A stretch of DNA of 52,217 bases from Proteobacteria bacterium ST_bin14 (GTDB lineage Bacteria; Pseudomonadota; Alphaproteobacteria; Sphingomonadales; Sphingomonadaceae): assembly GCA_002083655.1 (NCBI GenBank), contig MSXR01000021.1, positions 1-52,217 of the forward strand. Reading direction: 5' to 3'. Below the pieces are notes generated by a model. The model was not told the DNA's origin. It searched no databases and saw only the letters and a list, made by a program, of their open reading frames with translations. Positions 16,834-25,440 of the stretch are shown here, piece by piece. The position numbers and the translations under genes are program-made. Numbering within the stretch: the first letter of the stretch is position 1; every line of letters starts with the position of its first letter.

Positions 16834-17441
16834 GATGCCCAGCGCTTGATTTCAGCGACGATTTCATCGGGCGATTTATCTTGCGGCAACAACGCGAGCG
16901 GCTTTCCGTCGGGCCCGAACAGATAAGCGAGGCGGCTGTGATCAACGATATAGCCGCCGTCCGGCCGCTTTGGTTCTGCCTGCGAAAAAACCGCGAAGGA
17001 TCTTTTCACCGCATCTATTTGTGCGGGCGTGCCGGTGAGTGCGACAAGGCGCGGATAAAAGGCCGCTGCAAACTGCTTCAGCACCGCTGGCGTATCGCGC
17101 ACCGGATCGACCGTGATGAAAATCGGCACAATCCGCGCGGACAATGCCGGATCGCTTTTGTCGAGCTGACGCATCGCCAGCGCGATATTCTGCACATCAA
17201 CCGGGCAGACATCAGGGCAATAGCTGTAACCAAAATAATAGATCTGGTACTTGCCTGCAAAATCGGTGCTGCGGACGGATCGTCCATTCTGGTCGGTCAG
17301 CGCAAAAGGGCCGCCAATTCGCGCGCCCACCAAAGGGGCCTGGCTTGCTGTTGCGCGTTGATCAGGCGAGTTGGGGGCAGAGCAGCTGGCAAGCAACACC
17401 GCCGAGACCAGCGCCAGCGCGCGATGCATTTTCTCGTTCAT
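16830..17441 (-). CDS. SCO1/SenC-type copper/redox lipoprotein
   Basis: This thioredoxin-fold protein is probably a periplasmic lipoprotein: a short signal ends in LLASC. The copper/redox motif is CPDVCP with the distal histidine in VDHSRLAYLF. SCO proteins deliver copper to, or reduce, the CuA site of cytochrome oxidase. I place the start at ATG 17441 because it gives a compact lipoprotein signal; ATGs at 17456 and 17429 are alternatives and none has a strong ribosome-binding site. It leads the operon with ycgN and ygjP. Confidence 0.9.
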   Translation of the reverse strand: MNEKMHRALALVSAVLLASCSAPNSPDQRATASQAPLVGARIGGPFALTDQNGRSVRSTDFAGKYQIYYFGYSYCPDVCPVDVQNIALAMRQLDKSDPALSARIVPIFITVDPVRDTPAVLKQFAAAFYPRLVALTGTPAQIDAVKRSFAVFSQAEPKRPDGGYIVDHSRLAYLFGPDGKPLALLPQDKSPDEIVAEIKRWAS

Positions 17442-17540
17442 GGCGTAGCCAGCCATGATCTGTTATCGATTAGGGTGCAAGTGGTGGGCCTCACTCTGCC
17501 GCCATGAACAGGGAAAGCAAAACAGGGATATGATGCAGTC

Positions 17541-18158
17541 ATGATGGCAGTGATGCGTAAAACAGTGGTCGCGGTGATGGCTGGCATGGTCGCCCTGTCT
17601 GTTGGTGGTGTGGCAGGTGCTCAGATCGGCCAGTCGCCCGGATCAAAATTTCTGACCGCGGTTCGGGAGGAAAAAAATGGCGAGGTGGTCGCTGCCATCA
17701 ACGAGGGCGGAACGACGATCGTCAACACACGCGATTTTTCCAGCCGCGAAACCGCGCTCCATATCGTCGCGAAGCGCGGGGATGTTTTGTACACGCGCTT
17801 TCTGCTGCAAAAGGGTGCTTATCCTGATTTGCGCGATGTGAACGGCAGCACGCCGTTGCTGCTGGCCGTCAGCGCAGGGCATGGCGATCTGATCGCGGTG
17901 TTTGTGGCCGCCAAGGCGAATGTGAATCAGGGAAATGACAGTGGCGAAACACCGCTGATCAAGGCTGTCCAACGCCGCGATCTGGCGATGGTTCGTGAAT
18001 TAATCGCCGCCGGGGCCGATCCTGATCAGGCCGATTCGCTCGCTGGCAAGTCGGCACGCGCCTATGCCATTGAGGATAGCCGCACGCCGGGACTGGCAAA
18101 AATATTTAATGACACCCCCAAGCGCGAGCGTCGGGCGGTGTCAGGGCCCACCCTGTAA
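17541..18158 (+). CDS. Exported ankyrin-repeat protein
   Basis: This 205-residue protein has a signal peptide (hydrophobic residues about 8-26, ending GVAGA). Four ankyrin-like repeats follow, including RETALHIVAKRGDVLYTRFL, GSTPLLLAVSAGHGDLI and GETPLIKAVQRRDLAMVREL. It is probably a periplasmic protein-interaction module. Several ATGs (17541, 17544, 17553) are possible starts. It lies back to back with SCO1; no specific function is inferred. Confidence 0.88.
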   Translation: MMAVMRKTVVAVMAGMVALSVGGVAGAQIGQSPGSKFLTAVREEKNGEVVAAINEGGTTIVNTRDFSSRETALHIVAKRGDVLYTRFLLQKGAYPDLRDVNGSTPLLLAVSAGHGDLIAVFVAAKANVNQGNDSGETPLIKAVQRRDLAMVRELIAAGADPDQADSLAGKSARAYAIEDSRTPGLAKIFNDTPKRERRAVSGPTL

Positions 18159-18177
18159 CCCCGAAATCGACCGCGGG

Positions 18178-18681
18178 TTATCCGGGCAGTTGCGCGTCTG
18201 GATCAATCGCCTGGATCAGGCGCCGACCGGCGCGACGCGCAAAGGCAAGTGTGCCGCGTTTGCGCGCAGCGGGCGGGAGTGGGGCGCTGAACGCTTCCCG
18301 CGCAATCGCTGCATCGTAGCGATCAGCGATGATGATTCCGGTTCGATCGGGCAAAAAGCTTGGGCCATTAAGCGGTGACACATCAAAACCGCTTGGCACC
18401 GCCCAGAAATATCGATCGCAATGCGCGAGATAATCGGTCCATTTTGCGTCGCCCAGCAGATCTGCCCGTGACGTTTTTATCTCGACAATCACGATGCCAC
18501 CCCGGGCATCAATTGCCATCAGATCCGCGCGCCGCCCCCCATCGAGCGGCACCTCGCCCATGGCGATCAGATCATGCCGCAGCAGCATCCGCGTAACCCC
18601 GCGGGCAAGATCTGCGGCAGTTGCTGACGCTGCATCATTGCAGATGACACGCCGGGGATCGGGGAAAGGCTGAACAAGCAT
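18178..18681 (-). CDS. mmcB: MmcB-family DNA repair protein
   Basis: This 167-residue protein resembles Caulobacter MmcB, a DNA-damage-induced protein of the PD-(D/E)xK nuclease-like fold. RRADLMAIDARGGIVIVEIK supplies the Asp...ExK pattern, followed by TSRADLLGDAKWTDYLAHCD. The start ATG 18681 has GGGGAA close upstream. It converges with the ankyrin gene and precedes nothing in an obvious operon. I saw no clear LexA box in the short upstream gap, but did not search exhaustively. Confidence 0.85.
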   Translation of the reverse strand: MLVQPFPDPRRVICNDAASATAADLARGVTRMLLRHDLIAMGEVPLDGGRRADLMAIDARGGIVIVEIKTSRADLLGDAKWTDYLAHCDRYFWAVPSGFDVSPLNGPSFLPDRTGIIIADRYDAAIAREAFSAPLPPAARKRGTLAFARRAGRRLIQAIDPDAQLPG

Positions 18682-18741
18682 TTCCCCGATCTAGAACATT
18701 ACGCGAACAGAATAAAGCCCCGATCCGGCGTGTACCAGCGA

Positions 18742-19449
18742 TTAGCGGTAGAACACGTGCCCGCCGATGGCGGCGACGCGCGTCAAGCGCCAGCCTGGCG
18801 ACACGCGGCGCGCGTGGAAGAACATCGCTTTGGCGATCGGGCTTTCCCAATGGCCATCCATCGCGACCTGCGCCACGGCCATTGCGGTCCGATAACCACT
18901 GTTCTTTGGTGAGATGCTGGGCACTCGACCGCCACGGACGAACGAGAATTGGCCGGGCTGGGTGACAACCGCGCAGATGGAGCGCGGGAATCGGCCCGAC
19001 TGCATCCGGTTGATCACCACATTGGCGACCGCCAACTGGCCATCAAGCGGCTCGCCTTTTGATTCGAAATAGATCGCGCCTGCCAGGCACGCCAGATCGG
19101 CATCAGCTGAAACAGGCGGATCCTGAGCGGCAACCGCGGCTGCCAATGTTGCATAGCTGCGACGCTCTGCGGGAAAATTACGATCCACGCTGCGGGGATC
19201 ATCTGCAATTACCGGGCCGGTTGTTGGTGCCGATAACGGGCCAATTTGGGGCGTTCCGGGCGGCGAAAATACCGATTCGGGTGGCAAAATGTTCGGAATG
19301 GTCGAAGAATTGGCATCTTCTGTCGCTGATTGCGCCGAAAAAACCAGTGCCCGGTCGCGTTCAAGAGCGAAGCCGGGAGTGCCAGAACCAGCAAGGCTGG
19401 CGGCACAGAAAACCGCGATGACGATTGTAGCACGAAAAGAAAACGGCAT
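18742..19449 (-). CDS. SleB-type cell wall hydrolase
   Basis: This 235-residue exported protein has a signal peptide (about residues 1-28) and a low-complexity Pro/Ser/Thr linker to about residue 110. The C-terminal Hydrolase_2 domain contains CLAGAIYFESKGEPLDGQLA (conserved catalytic Glu), NRMQSGRFP, CAVVTQPGQFSF and AMFFHARRVSPGW. Relatives of SleB cut peptidoglycan; in alphaproteobacteria they act in cell-wall remodelling. The 158 bases upstream contain no other gene and presumably its promoter. Confidence 0.9.
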   Translation of the reverse strand: MPFSFRATIVIAVFCAASLAGSGTPGFALERDRALVFSAQSATEDANSSTIPNILPPESVFSPPGTPQIGPLSAPTTGPVIADDPRSVDRNFPAERRSYATLAAAVAAQDPPVSADADLACLAGAIYFESKGEPLDGQLAVANVVINRMQSGRFPRSICAVVTQPGQFSFVRGGRVPSISPKNSGYRTAMAVAQVAMDGHWESPIAKAMFFHARRVSPGWRLTRVAAIGGHVFYR

Positions 19450-19607
19450 TGAAACTGCTAAATATGCGGTTGGCGCGCGGTCATGATTGCCACAATTGGC
19501 ACCATGCCGGGCTTACCCCCCGACTGCGTCACCGGCCGATTTCACACATCAGCACAGCACAACGCCTATTACGAAGCGCCGTCCTCTCGTTGTGCAGCGC
19601 AATATAG

Positions 19608-19949
19608 TCAACCCATCGCGATCGTTTCAGCGGCGAACCGTTCCGCTTCCGGGATATCCAGTTCAATCACCCACAAATCAGGATCACGCGCCCGGCGGCG
19701 CTGCCAATAGGCGGTGACCTGCGCTGGATCATCAACCGTCAATGCTGCAACCGCGACCAGTTCAGCGACGCCGGACGGGCCGATACCCCGTTCCAAAACT
19801 TTGAAATCAATACCTTTTTGACAGGTGACAATCAGGATTGCGCCAGCCTGCAAATCCCCCTTGGCAAGCACCATAGCCATGCCGCCCGCATCATTTACCC
19901 GGCGCAACAAGGCGTTGACCAGCACGGTGCTGGGCAGGCGATCACTCAC
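19608..19949 (-). CDS. DUF1491 family protein
   Basis: This 113-residue protein matches the alphaproteobacterial DUF1491 family: LVNALLRRVNDAGGMAMVLAKGD at the start and DLWVIELDIPEAERF near the end. Function is unknown. ATG 19949 overlaps the thioesterase stop by four bases, making it the last gene of the run hpf, ptsN, thioesterase, DUF1491. Confidence 0.88.
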   Translation of the reverse strand: MSDRLPSTVLVNALLRRVNDAGGMAMVLAKGDLQAGAILIVTCQKGIDFKVLERGIGPSGVAELVAVAALTVDDPAQVTAYWQRRRARDPDLWVIELDIPEAERFAAETIAMG

Positions 19950-20416
19950 GCGGGCTGATAGCCGGGCAGGCTGGCGAGCGGAATGCGGGATCGCATGAAC
20001 GTACCGGTGCCGCGCGCAACCTCTTCGCCGCTGGCATCAATCAAGCGGGCATCGGCAATCAGCACCCGACGTTGCCCGCTGATCCAACGCCCTTCGGCGG
20101 TGACAGTCCCCTGCGTCATTGGCCGGGTAAACAACAGGTTGAACGCAGTGGTGAGCAGGAAACGATCGGTGACCAGGCTGTTGGCGGCATAGAAAGCCGC
20201 ATCATCGAGCATCTTGAAATAGCTGGTGCCATGCGCGGCACCGCCTGCATGATAATAGCGCGAATCGAGCGCAAACTGGATGCGGGCAATCCCCGATTCA
20301 GGAATAACCAGCCGCGAATCGAACAACCGGTTGATGGGCGCCGCTGCGTATAATGATTCGAGCGCCCGAAAATGCGCTTCGGCCCCTTCGGCGGGTGCAG
20401 CTGGTTCAGGCGGCAT
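19946..20416 (-). CDS. PaaI-type hotdog-fold thioesterase family protein
   Basis: The 156-residue hotdog-fold protein includes RYYHAGGAAHGTSYFKMLDD (the HGG/H-G...D pattern of the PaaI group), then FLLTTAFNLLFTRP and VLIADARLIDASGEEVARGTG. Such proteins hydrolyse acyl-CoAs, but the substrate is unknown. I chose ATG 20416, giving an 11-base overlap with ptsN; ATG 20428 is an alternative, and the longer frame to 20530 lies inside ptsN. It is coupled to DUF1491 by ATGA. Confidence 0.85.
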   Translation of the reverse strand: MPPEPAAPAEGAEAHFRALESLYAAAPINRLFDSRLVIPESGIARIQFALDSRYYHAGGAAHGTSYFKMLDDAAFYAANSLVTDRFLLTTAFNLLFTRPMTQGTVTAEGRWISGQRRVLIADARLIDASGEEVARGTGTFMRSRIPLASLPGYQPA

Positions 20417-20906
20417 CGCGCGCCGCATCGCCAGTCCCGCCCTCGGTTGTCGCCTCATCGCCAGTCCACAGCGCAAACAGGGCATCAGAAGAACCCGCGC
20501 CGCGCAGCTTGGCGACAAAGCCCCGGTCACGAAGCCGCCGCGATACCCGCGCCAATGCTTTCAGATGGTCTGCGCCGGCATCAAGCGGGGACAACAGCAT
20601 GAAAATGATATCGACGGGCAGCTCATCAACCGCCTGGTAATCAACCGGCTGGCCGAGCCGCGCGAACGCGCCAATTACCTGGCCGATCCCGGCAATCTTA
20701 CCGTGCGGAATTGCCACCCCGCCGCCGAACCCGGTGGATCCCAACCGTTCGCGATCAGCAATCACCGTACCCACCATGCGGCCATCAAGGTCGTGCGCCC
20801 GCGCCAGTGCCTGGGCGAGATGGTGTAATGCCGCCTTTTTGTTGGCGGCCGATACGTCATCAAATACGGTCTGCGGCAGCAGCAAATCACTGAAGTTGGT
20901 CATCAT
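20406..20906 (-). CDS. ptsN: PTS IIA-like nitrogen-regulatory protein PtsN (EIIA-Ntr)
   Basis: This 166-residue regulatory phosphocarrier of the nitrogen PTS has the phospho-histidine in VAIPHGKIAG near residue 68. LLSPLDAGADHLKALARVSR is also typical. The C-terminal tail is Ala/Gly/Asp-rich and probably disordered. Adjacent ATGs at 20906 and 20903 fit; an upstream one at 20924 adds six residues. It follows hpf, the usual proteobacterial rpoN-region pairing, but rpoN itself is not next to it here. Confidence 0.92.
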   Translation of the reverse strand: MMTNFSDLLLPQTVFDDVSAANKKAALHHLAQALARAHDLDGRMVGTVIADRERLGSTGFGGGVAIPHGKIAGIGQVIGAFARLGQPVDYQAVDELPVDIIFMLLSPLDAGADHLKALARVSRRLRDRGFVAKLRGAGSSDALFALWTGDEATTEGGTGDAARDAA

Positions 20907-20992
20907 GGTTCCACATCGCGGCACCGGCGTCGCAAATGGCGCACGATGGGGCGGTGGCGCCGCATAACGCCGTTTGCGGTGGAGGGAAAGCG

Positions 20993-21574
20993 TCAGTTGC
21001 CGCGCTGTGGCTCCACCCAGCCAATCGTACCATCACCGCGTCTGTACACCATGTTATAGGCGCCCGTGCCGGTATTGCGGAACAACAGCGCGTTGGTGTT
21101 GCGCAGATCAAGCATCATCACTGCATCGGAAACCGTGCTATCGGGCACATCGACCCGCATTTCGGCAACGACTGCAGGAAAGTCCTGAACTTCGGCCTCC
21201 ATCGTCTCTTCGCGGAACAGCGTGTATCCTGCGTTGTCGGCCATGCCGTCATCACCGTTTACCGCCTGGCCGCCGTGGCGATCCTTTAACCGGCGCATGT
21301 AACGGCGGAGCTGTTTTTCAATCTTGTCCGCCGCGCCGTCAAAGGCCAAATGCGCTTCCATCGCATCACCACGTGCCTTCAGCACCAGGCCGTGCATGAC
21401 GTGCGCAATAATATCGCAGGTGAAGCCAGCGTCATGCGGGCCACGGCCGAACGTGGCCTGAGCCGATATGGCGCGGGAGAAATATTTGGTGGCAATGCCC
21501 TGCAACCGATCCTGAACACGCTCCCGCAACGCTTCGCCGGTATTCACTTGATGGCCTGAAACGCGGATTTCCAT
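20993..21574 (-). CDS. hpf: Ribosome hibernation promoting factor, long form
   Basis: This 193-residue HPF/RaiA protein is of the long type that joins 70S ribosomes into inactive 100S dimers. The N-terminal S30AE domain begins MEIRVSGHQVNTGEALRERV; after a linker, the C-terminal dimerisation domain contains DVPDSTVSDAVMMLDL and LLFRNTGTGAYNMVYRRGDG. The start is unambiguous: AGGAGG lies just upstream of ATG 21574, one of the best ribosome-binding sites in the window. ptsN follows 86 bases downstream. Confidence 0.96.
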   Translation of the reverse strand: MEIRVSGHQVNTGEALRERVQDRLQGIATKYFSRAISAQATFGRGPHDAGFTCDIIAHVMHGLVLKARGDAMEAHLAFDGAADKIEKQLRRYMRRLKDRHGGQAVNGDDGMADNAGYTLFREETMEAEVQDFPAVVAEMRVDVPDSTVSDAVMMLDLRNTNALLFRNTGTGAYNMVYRRGDGTIGWVEPQRGN

Positions 21575-21634
21575 GTCTTTCCTCCTCGATTGGGACGATC
21601 AAAACGCTGATCGCCCGGGCAAGCTGGTGCGTCC

Positions 21635-22318
21635 TTATTGTAACGAACCCCATAGCGGATTGTTCACGCCTTCCATGAACAGCCGGTGGCGATCGGCATC
21701 ACTGTCGCTGACGGTGAAAACGCGGGGCGGGCGGCTGACACTGGGCGGCGCAGACGACATCAACACCGGTTCGGCGACGGGATCAGCGACGAGCGTCAGC
21801 CCGATCTGGCGCCCGCCGGTAAGCTCGACATAGACTTGCGCCAGCAACTGCGCGTCGAGCAGCGCGCCGTGCAAAACCCGGTGGCTGCGATCAATGCCAA
21901 ACCGCGTGCACAGCGCATCAAGCGAGTGTTTCGCGCCGGGGTGCCGGGTGCGTGCCATCGCCACGGTATCGATCATCCGATCGAGCGACAGGATTTTCCG
22001 GCCGATACGTTTCAGCTCACCATTGAGGAAACCGAAATCGAAACTGGCATTGTGCGCCACCAAGGGGCTGTCGCCCAAAAAGTCGAGCAGATCGTCGCAA
22101 ACATGCCCAAACAGCGGCTTGTCGGCCAGGAACGCATCGCTCAGCCCGTGAATCGCCTGCGCTTCGGGGGCCATTGGCCGTTCCGGATGGAAATAGGCGT
22201 GGAAGGTAATCCCGGTCTCAACCCGGTTGACCAATTCTACACAGCCGATTTCGACCAGCCGGTCGCCATTTGAAAAACTAAGGCCGGTCGTCTCGGTATC
22301 AAAGACAATCTCACGCAT
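21635..22318 (-). CDS. dnaQ: DNA polymerase III epsilon subunit (3'-5' exonuclease)
   Basis: This 227-residue DnaQ proofreads for the replicative polymerase. The DEDDh motifs are REIVFDTETTGL (ExoI), LVAHNASFDFGFLN (ExoII) and HSLDALCTRFGID with the downstream HGALLDAQLLAQVY (ExoIII). I chose ATG 22318, 7 bases after the coaE stop; the frame continues to 22399 inside coaE. It is the last of the conserved ppsR-maf-aroE-coaE-dnaQ cluster found left of alphaproteobacterial origins. Confidence 0.95.
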   Translation of the reverse strand: MREIVFDTETTGLSFSNGDRLVEIGCVELVNRVETGITFHAYFHPERPMAPEAQAIHGLSDAFLADKPLFGHVCDDLLDFLGDSPLVAHNASFDFGFLNGELKRIGRKILSLDRMIDTVAMARTRHPGAKHSLDALCTRFGIDRSHRVLHGALLDAQLLAQVYVELTGGRQIGLTLVADPVAEPVLMSSAPPSVSRPPRVFTVSDSDADRHRLFMEGVNNPLWGSLQ

Positions 22319-22325
22319 GCCGATA

Positions 22326-22919
22326 CTATTCACCCGTCCCGGCCAACAGGCAAGCGATGACCGCGCGTACCGCAGCACGCGTCTCCAGCAATGGTACATC
22401 GGTAGCGATCACAAAATCCGCCCGCGCGCGCTTTTCAGCATCGGGGTACTGACGGGCAAGGATCGCAGCAAGCCGTTCCGGGCTTTGGCCTGCCCGTGCA
22501 AGCACGCGTTCACGCTGCACATCGGCTGCAGCGGACACGACCACAATCTTGTCGACACCCCGGTCACCACCGGTTTCGAACAGCAACGGCACGTCAAACA
22601 CAATGATGGGGGCGGCATGATTTTCTGCCAGAAAAGCCGCCCGTTCCGCCCCAACCGCGGGATGCACAATCGCCTCAAGCCGCTTCATCGCTGAATCATC
22701 ACCAAATACCGCCGCGCCCAGCGCGGCTCGATCAACACCCAGCGGGCCCGTTGTGCCGGGAAAGGCAGCCTCAATCGCGGGAATCAGCGCGCCCGATGCG
22801 CCCTGAAGCCGGTGCACGGCGGCGTCAGCATCGAACACCGGAACGCCTTCATCGGCAAACATTGCAGCGACGGTCGATTTCCCCATCCCGATCGATCCGG
22901 TCAGCCCGACGGTGATCAT
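22326..22919 (-). CDS. coaE: Dephospho-CoA kinase
   Basis: This 197-residue P-loop kinase makes the last step of coenzyme A synthesis. The P-loop is GLTGSIGMGKST, followed by FDADAAVHRLQGASG and IIVFDVPLLFETGGDR, typical of CoaE. ATG 22919 overlaps the aroE stop by four bases. Confidence 0.97.
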   Translation of the reverse strand: MITVGLTGSIGMGKSTVAAMFADEGVPVFDADAAVHRLQGASGALIPAIEAAFPGTTGPLGVDRAALGAAVFGDDSAMKRLEAIVHPAVGAERAAFLAENHAAPIIVFDVPLLFETGGDRGVDKIVVVSAAADVQRERVLARAGQSPERLAAILARQYPDAEKRARADFVIATDVPLLETRAAVRAVIACLLAGTGE

Positions 22920-23725
22920 AGCAACAGCGCGCGCAATTCATCGTCGCGGTCGCGCGGCGGGGCCACCCCGAACAATATCTCAAACGCCAGTGCCGCCTGC
23001 CCGATCAGCATGTCCAGCCCATCAACAATATCAAGATCACGCGCGCGCGCCGCCGCGAGCAACGGCGTTTCAAGCGGAGCATAGACGATGTCATACACCA
23101 CAGCGTCATCGGGCAGGGGCCCCAGATCAATCGCCAGCGGCGGTTGCCCCTTCATGCCAAGCGCGCTGGCGTTAACGAGCAGTGCAGCGGGCGGCAGCGG
23201 CGCCCCCAGCGGCAGGGCATCACCCTTTAGCCCGAAAGACGCCAATAATGCCGCCGCTTTCAACACATTGCGGTTCAGCACGGTGACCCGTCCAACACCC
23301 AACCGCGACAACGCAAACAGAATTGCCCTGGCGGCTCCGCCAGCACCAATCACCACCACGGGTGCATTGGTCAAATCCATGCCCGAAATCGGCGCATAAA
23401 AGCCCCCGGCATCCGTGTTCGTTCCGAAAAAGGCGCCGTGTTCGTCCCGGGTAACCAGATTGATCGCGCCGATGCTGGCGCGCACGCCGCCCGGATCGGC
23501 AACATGATCCAGCGCCGTTATCTTGTGAGGAATGGTAATGTTGCAACCACACCAATCCGGATCGGCCATGCGATCAGCAAAATAGCCGGGCAGCGCCGGT
23601 GCGGTAACATGAAACGCACGATAATCAGCTTCAATCGTCAGTGAAGCGAGCCAGAAACCATGGATGATTGGCGATTTGCTATGGGCGATCGGATCACCAA
23701 TCACCTCTGCATAACGGCGCGTCAT
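22916..23725 (-). CDS. aroE: Shikimate dehydrogenase (NADP+)
   Basis: This 269-residue enzyme reduces 3-dehydroshikimate in aromatic amino-acid synthesis. The substrate domain has VIGDPIAHSKSPIIH and NITIPHK (catalytic Lys); the NADP domain has VVIGAGGAARAILFAL. ATGA overlaps join it to maf upstream and coaE downstream. Confidence 0.97.
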   Translation of the reverse strand: MTRRYAEVIGDPIAHSKSPIIHGFWLASLTIEADYRAFHVTAPALPGYFADRMADPDWCGCNITIPHKITALDHVADPGGVRASIGAINLVTRDEHGAFFGTNTDAGGFYAPISGMDLTNAPVVVIGAGGAARAILFALSRLGVGRVTVLNRNVLKAAALLASFGLKGDALPLGAPLPPAALLVNASALGMKGQPPLAIDLGPLPDDAVVYDIVYAPLETPLLAAARARDLDIVDGLDMLIGQAALAFEILFGVAPPRDRDDELRALLL

Positions 23726-24318
23726 GACGCCATTGCGCCACGCTGCCGCAAATAGCCGAGCACCGACAGCAGGGGCATGCCCAGGATGGTGAAGTGATTG
23801 CCGTCGATACGGTCAAACAAGGTCACACCGCGCCCCTCAATGCGAAAACACCCGACGCATTGGGCGATGGCGGGCCATTCAGCATCCAGATAGGCATCAA
23901 TGAACGTCGCAGATAATGGCCGCACCACCAACCTGGCATGATCGACATGACGCCAAACCGGACGACCCTGTTCGGCAATTACGGCGGCGCTGATCAATTG
24001 GTGCGTGCCGCCCGACAATGATTCGAGGTGATATCGCGCGGTTTGGAGGTCGACAGGCTTATCCAGCAATCGGCCATCCGCACGGGCAACGATGGAATCA
24101 CTGCCAAGAACAAGGGCGGCCGGGTGGGCCTGCGAGATTTTGACGGCCTTCAGCTCAGCCAGTGCATCAGCAATGTCGCGCGGGGGATGACCGGCGGCCA
24201 GCAGTGCTGCCTTGACACCAGCCTCATCCACATGGGCGGGCACAGCATCATAATCGACCCCGGCGGCATCAAGCATCGCCCGGCGAGAGGCGCTTTGGGA
24301 GGCAAGGATGACGTTCAT
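23722..24318 (-). CDS. maf: Maf-family nucleotide pyrophosphatase
   Basis: This 198-residue Maf/Ham1-superfamily protein begins NVILASQSASRRAMLDAAGV, a SxSxxR-type substrate motif. It includes LVLGSDSIV and DKPVDLQTARYHLESLSGGTH. Maf proteins hydrolyse nucleoside triphosphates, often modified ones. It is coupled by ATGA to ppsR and aroE. The call is to the family; the preferred nucleotide is not inferred. Confidence 0.94.
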   Translation of the reverse strand: MNVILASQSASRRAMLDAAGVDYDAVPAHVDEAGVKAALLAAGHPPRDIADALAELKAVKISQAHPAALVLGSDSIVARADGRLLDKPVDLQTARYHLESLSGGTHQLISAAVIAEQGRPVWRHVDHARLVVRPLSATFIDAYLDAEWPAIAQCVGCFRIEGRGVTLFDRIDGNHFTILGMPLLSVLGYLRQRGAMAS

Positions 24319-25127
24319 TTGGTATCGACCCGCTCATTAACCAGGGCGATGATTGCCGCGGCAGTTTCCTCAATCGAGCGCCGGGTGACGTCAATCACTG
24401 GCCAGCCATTATCGGCGAACATCCGCCGGGCGAAGGTAACTTCATAGTTTACGGCTTCTTGATCGACATAGGCGGTTTCGGGGGCTTGGTTCAGCGACAA
24501 TAAGCGGTTGCGTCGAACTTGGATAAGCCGGTCCGCGCTGGTCGTAAGGCCGATGACCGTCGGGTTTTTCAACGAAAAAAGCGCTGGTGGCGGTGGCACC
24601 TCAACGACAATCGGGATGTTTGCAGTCTTGTACCCACGATTGGCCAGATAGATGGCGGTGGGGGTTTTGGATGATCGCGAAACGCCGGCCAGCACAATAT
24701 CGGCATCCTCCCAATCCTCCCAGCCAATCCCGTCATCATGGGCAATGGTGTAATGGATCGCCTCAACCCGCGCAAAATAGGCCGCATCAAGCACATGCTG
24801 ACGCCCCGGCCGCGCCTTGGCCTGCTGACCAAGCAGCCCGGATAGCGCATCGGTGACGGAATCGAGCGGCGCAACGGCTGACAGGCCAAGCGCGCGACAC
24901 TGCGCCTCCAGCGTGCGGCGGGTTTGCAAATTGACCAGGGTAAATAGCACAAGCCCTGGATTTTGGGCGATTTCCTGAACGATCCGCTCAAGATGGGCTT
25001 CGCTGCGGACCATTGGCCAGAAATGGCGGATCGTCTCGACATCATCATATTGCGCAAGCGCCGCCTTGGCGATGTTCTCCAGCGTCTCACCGGTGGAATC
25101 CGACAGCAAATGAAGGTGCAACCGCAT
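24315..25127 (-). CDS. ppsR: Pyruvate phosphate dikinase regulatory protein (kinase/pyrophosphorylase, DUF299)
   Basis: This 270-residue bifunctional regulator phosphorylates and dephosphorylates pyruvate phosphate dikinase or PEP synthase. The P-loop is GVSRSSKTPTAIYLA; LHLLSDSTGETLENIAKAAL and YVDQEAVNYEVTFARR are family segments. I chose ATG 25127 because the frame extending to 25190 runs through DnaA-box-like DNA and has no family match. In Caulobacter the orthologue is the first gene left of the chromosomal origin, the same position it has here. Confidence 0.94.
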   Translation of the reverse strand: MRLHLHLLSDSTGETLENIAKAALAQYDDVETIRHFWPMVRSEAHLERIVQEIAQNPGLVLFTLVNLQTRRTLEAQCRALGLSAVAPLDSVTDALSGLLGQQAKARPGRQHVLDAAYFARVEAIHYTIAHDDGIGWEDWEDADIVLAGVSRSSKTPTAIYLANRGYKTANIPIVVEVPPPPALFSLKNPTVIGLTTSADRLIQVRRNRLLSLNQAPETAYVDQEAVNYEVTFARRMFADNGWPVIDVTRRSIEETAAAIIALVNERVDTK

Positions 25128-25440
25128 CAACGGAACAGATTTGTGGACAACATGGGGACAATGGCTAGCGCAACCCAGCCGGACCGCCAAGCGCTGTCAG
25201 CGCTGTGGATTGATCAAGCTTCATCCACAAAGCCATCGACAGGCTTGTGAAACATCCACAGCCTGTGGGTGACGGGGATGATTCAGCCAAAATCGCCGGA
25301 TTACTGCTGGAAGTGGGGCCACTAGCAAGGCTTGGCTGTTGGCATTATCGGGATAGCTGCATAAGCCCCGATATCCACGGTGCCATCACATCAACATCCC
25401 TTTTAAGATTCTTCTTGATAGATAGAGCAGGAGAGAGACG
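25128..25440. other. Probable chromosomal replication origin (oriC)
   Basis: This 313-base gap between divergent ppsR and hemE holds a cluster of DnaA-box-like 9-mers (consensus TTATCCACA). They are TGTGGACAA 25142-25150, TGTGGATTG 25204-25212, TCATCCACA 25221-25229, ACATCCACA 25252-25260, TGTGGGTGA 25264-25272 and ATATCCACG 25371-25379, with one or two mismatches each. A 9-base unit AGCGCTGT(C) is doubled at 25190-25206. An AT-rich patch at about 25386-25428 could be the unwinding element. GATTC sites (GANTC type) lie at 25280 and 25407. No CtrA-type TTAA-N7-TTAA is seen. Gene order matches the Caulobacter origin. dnaA is not in the window. Confidence 0.78.
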
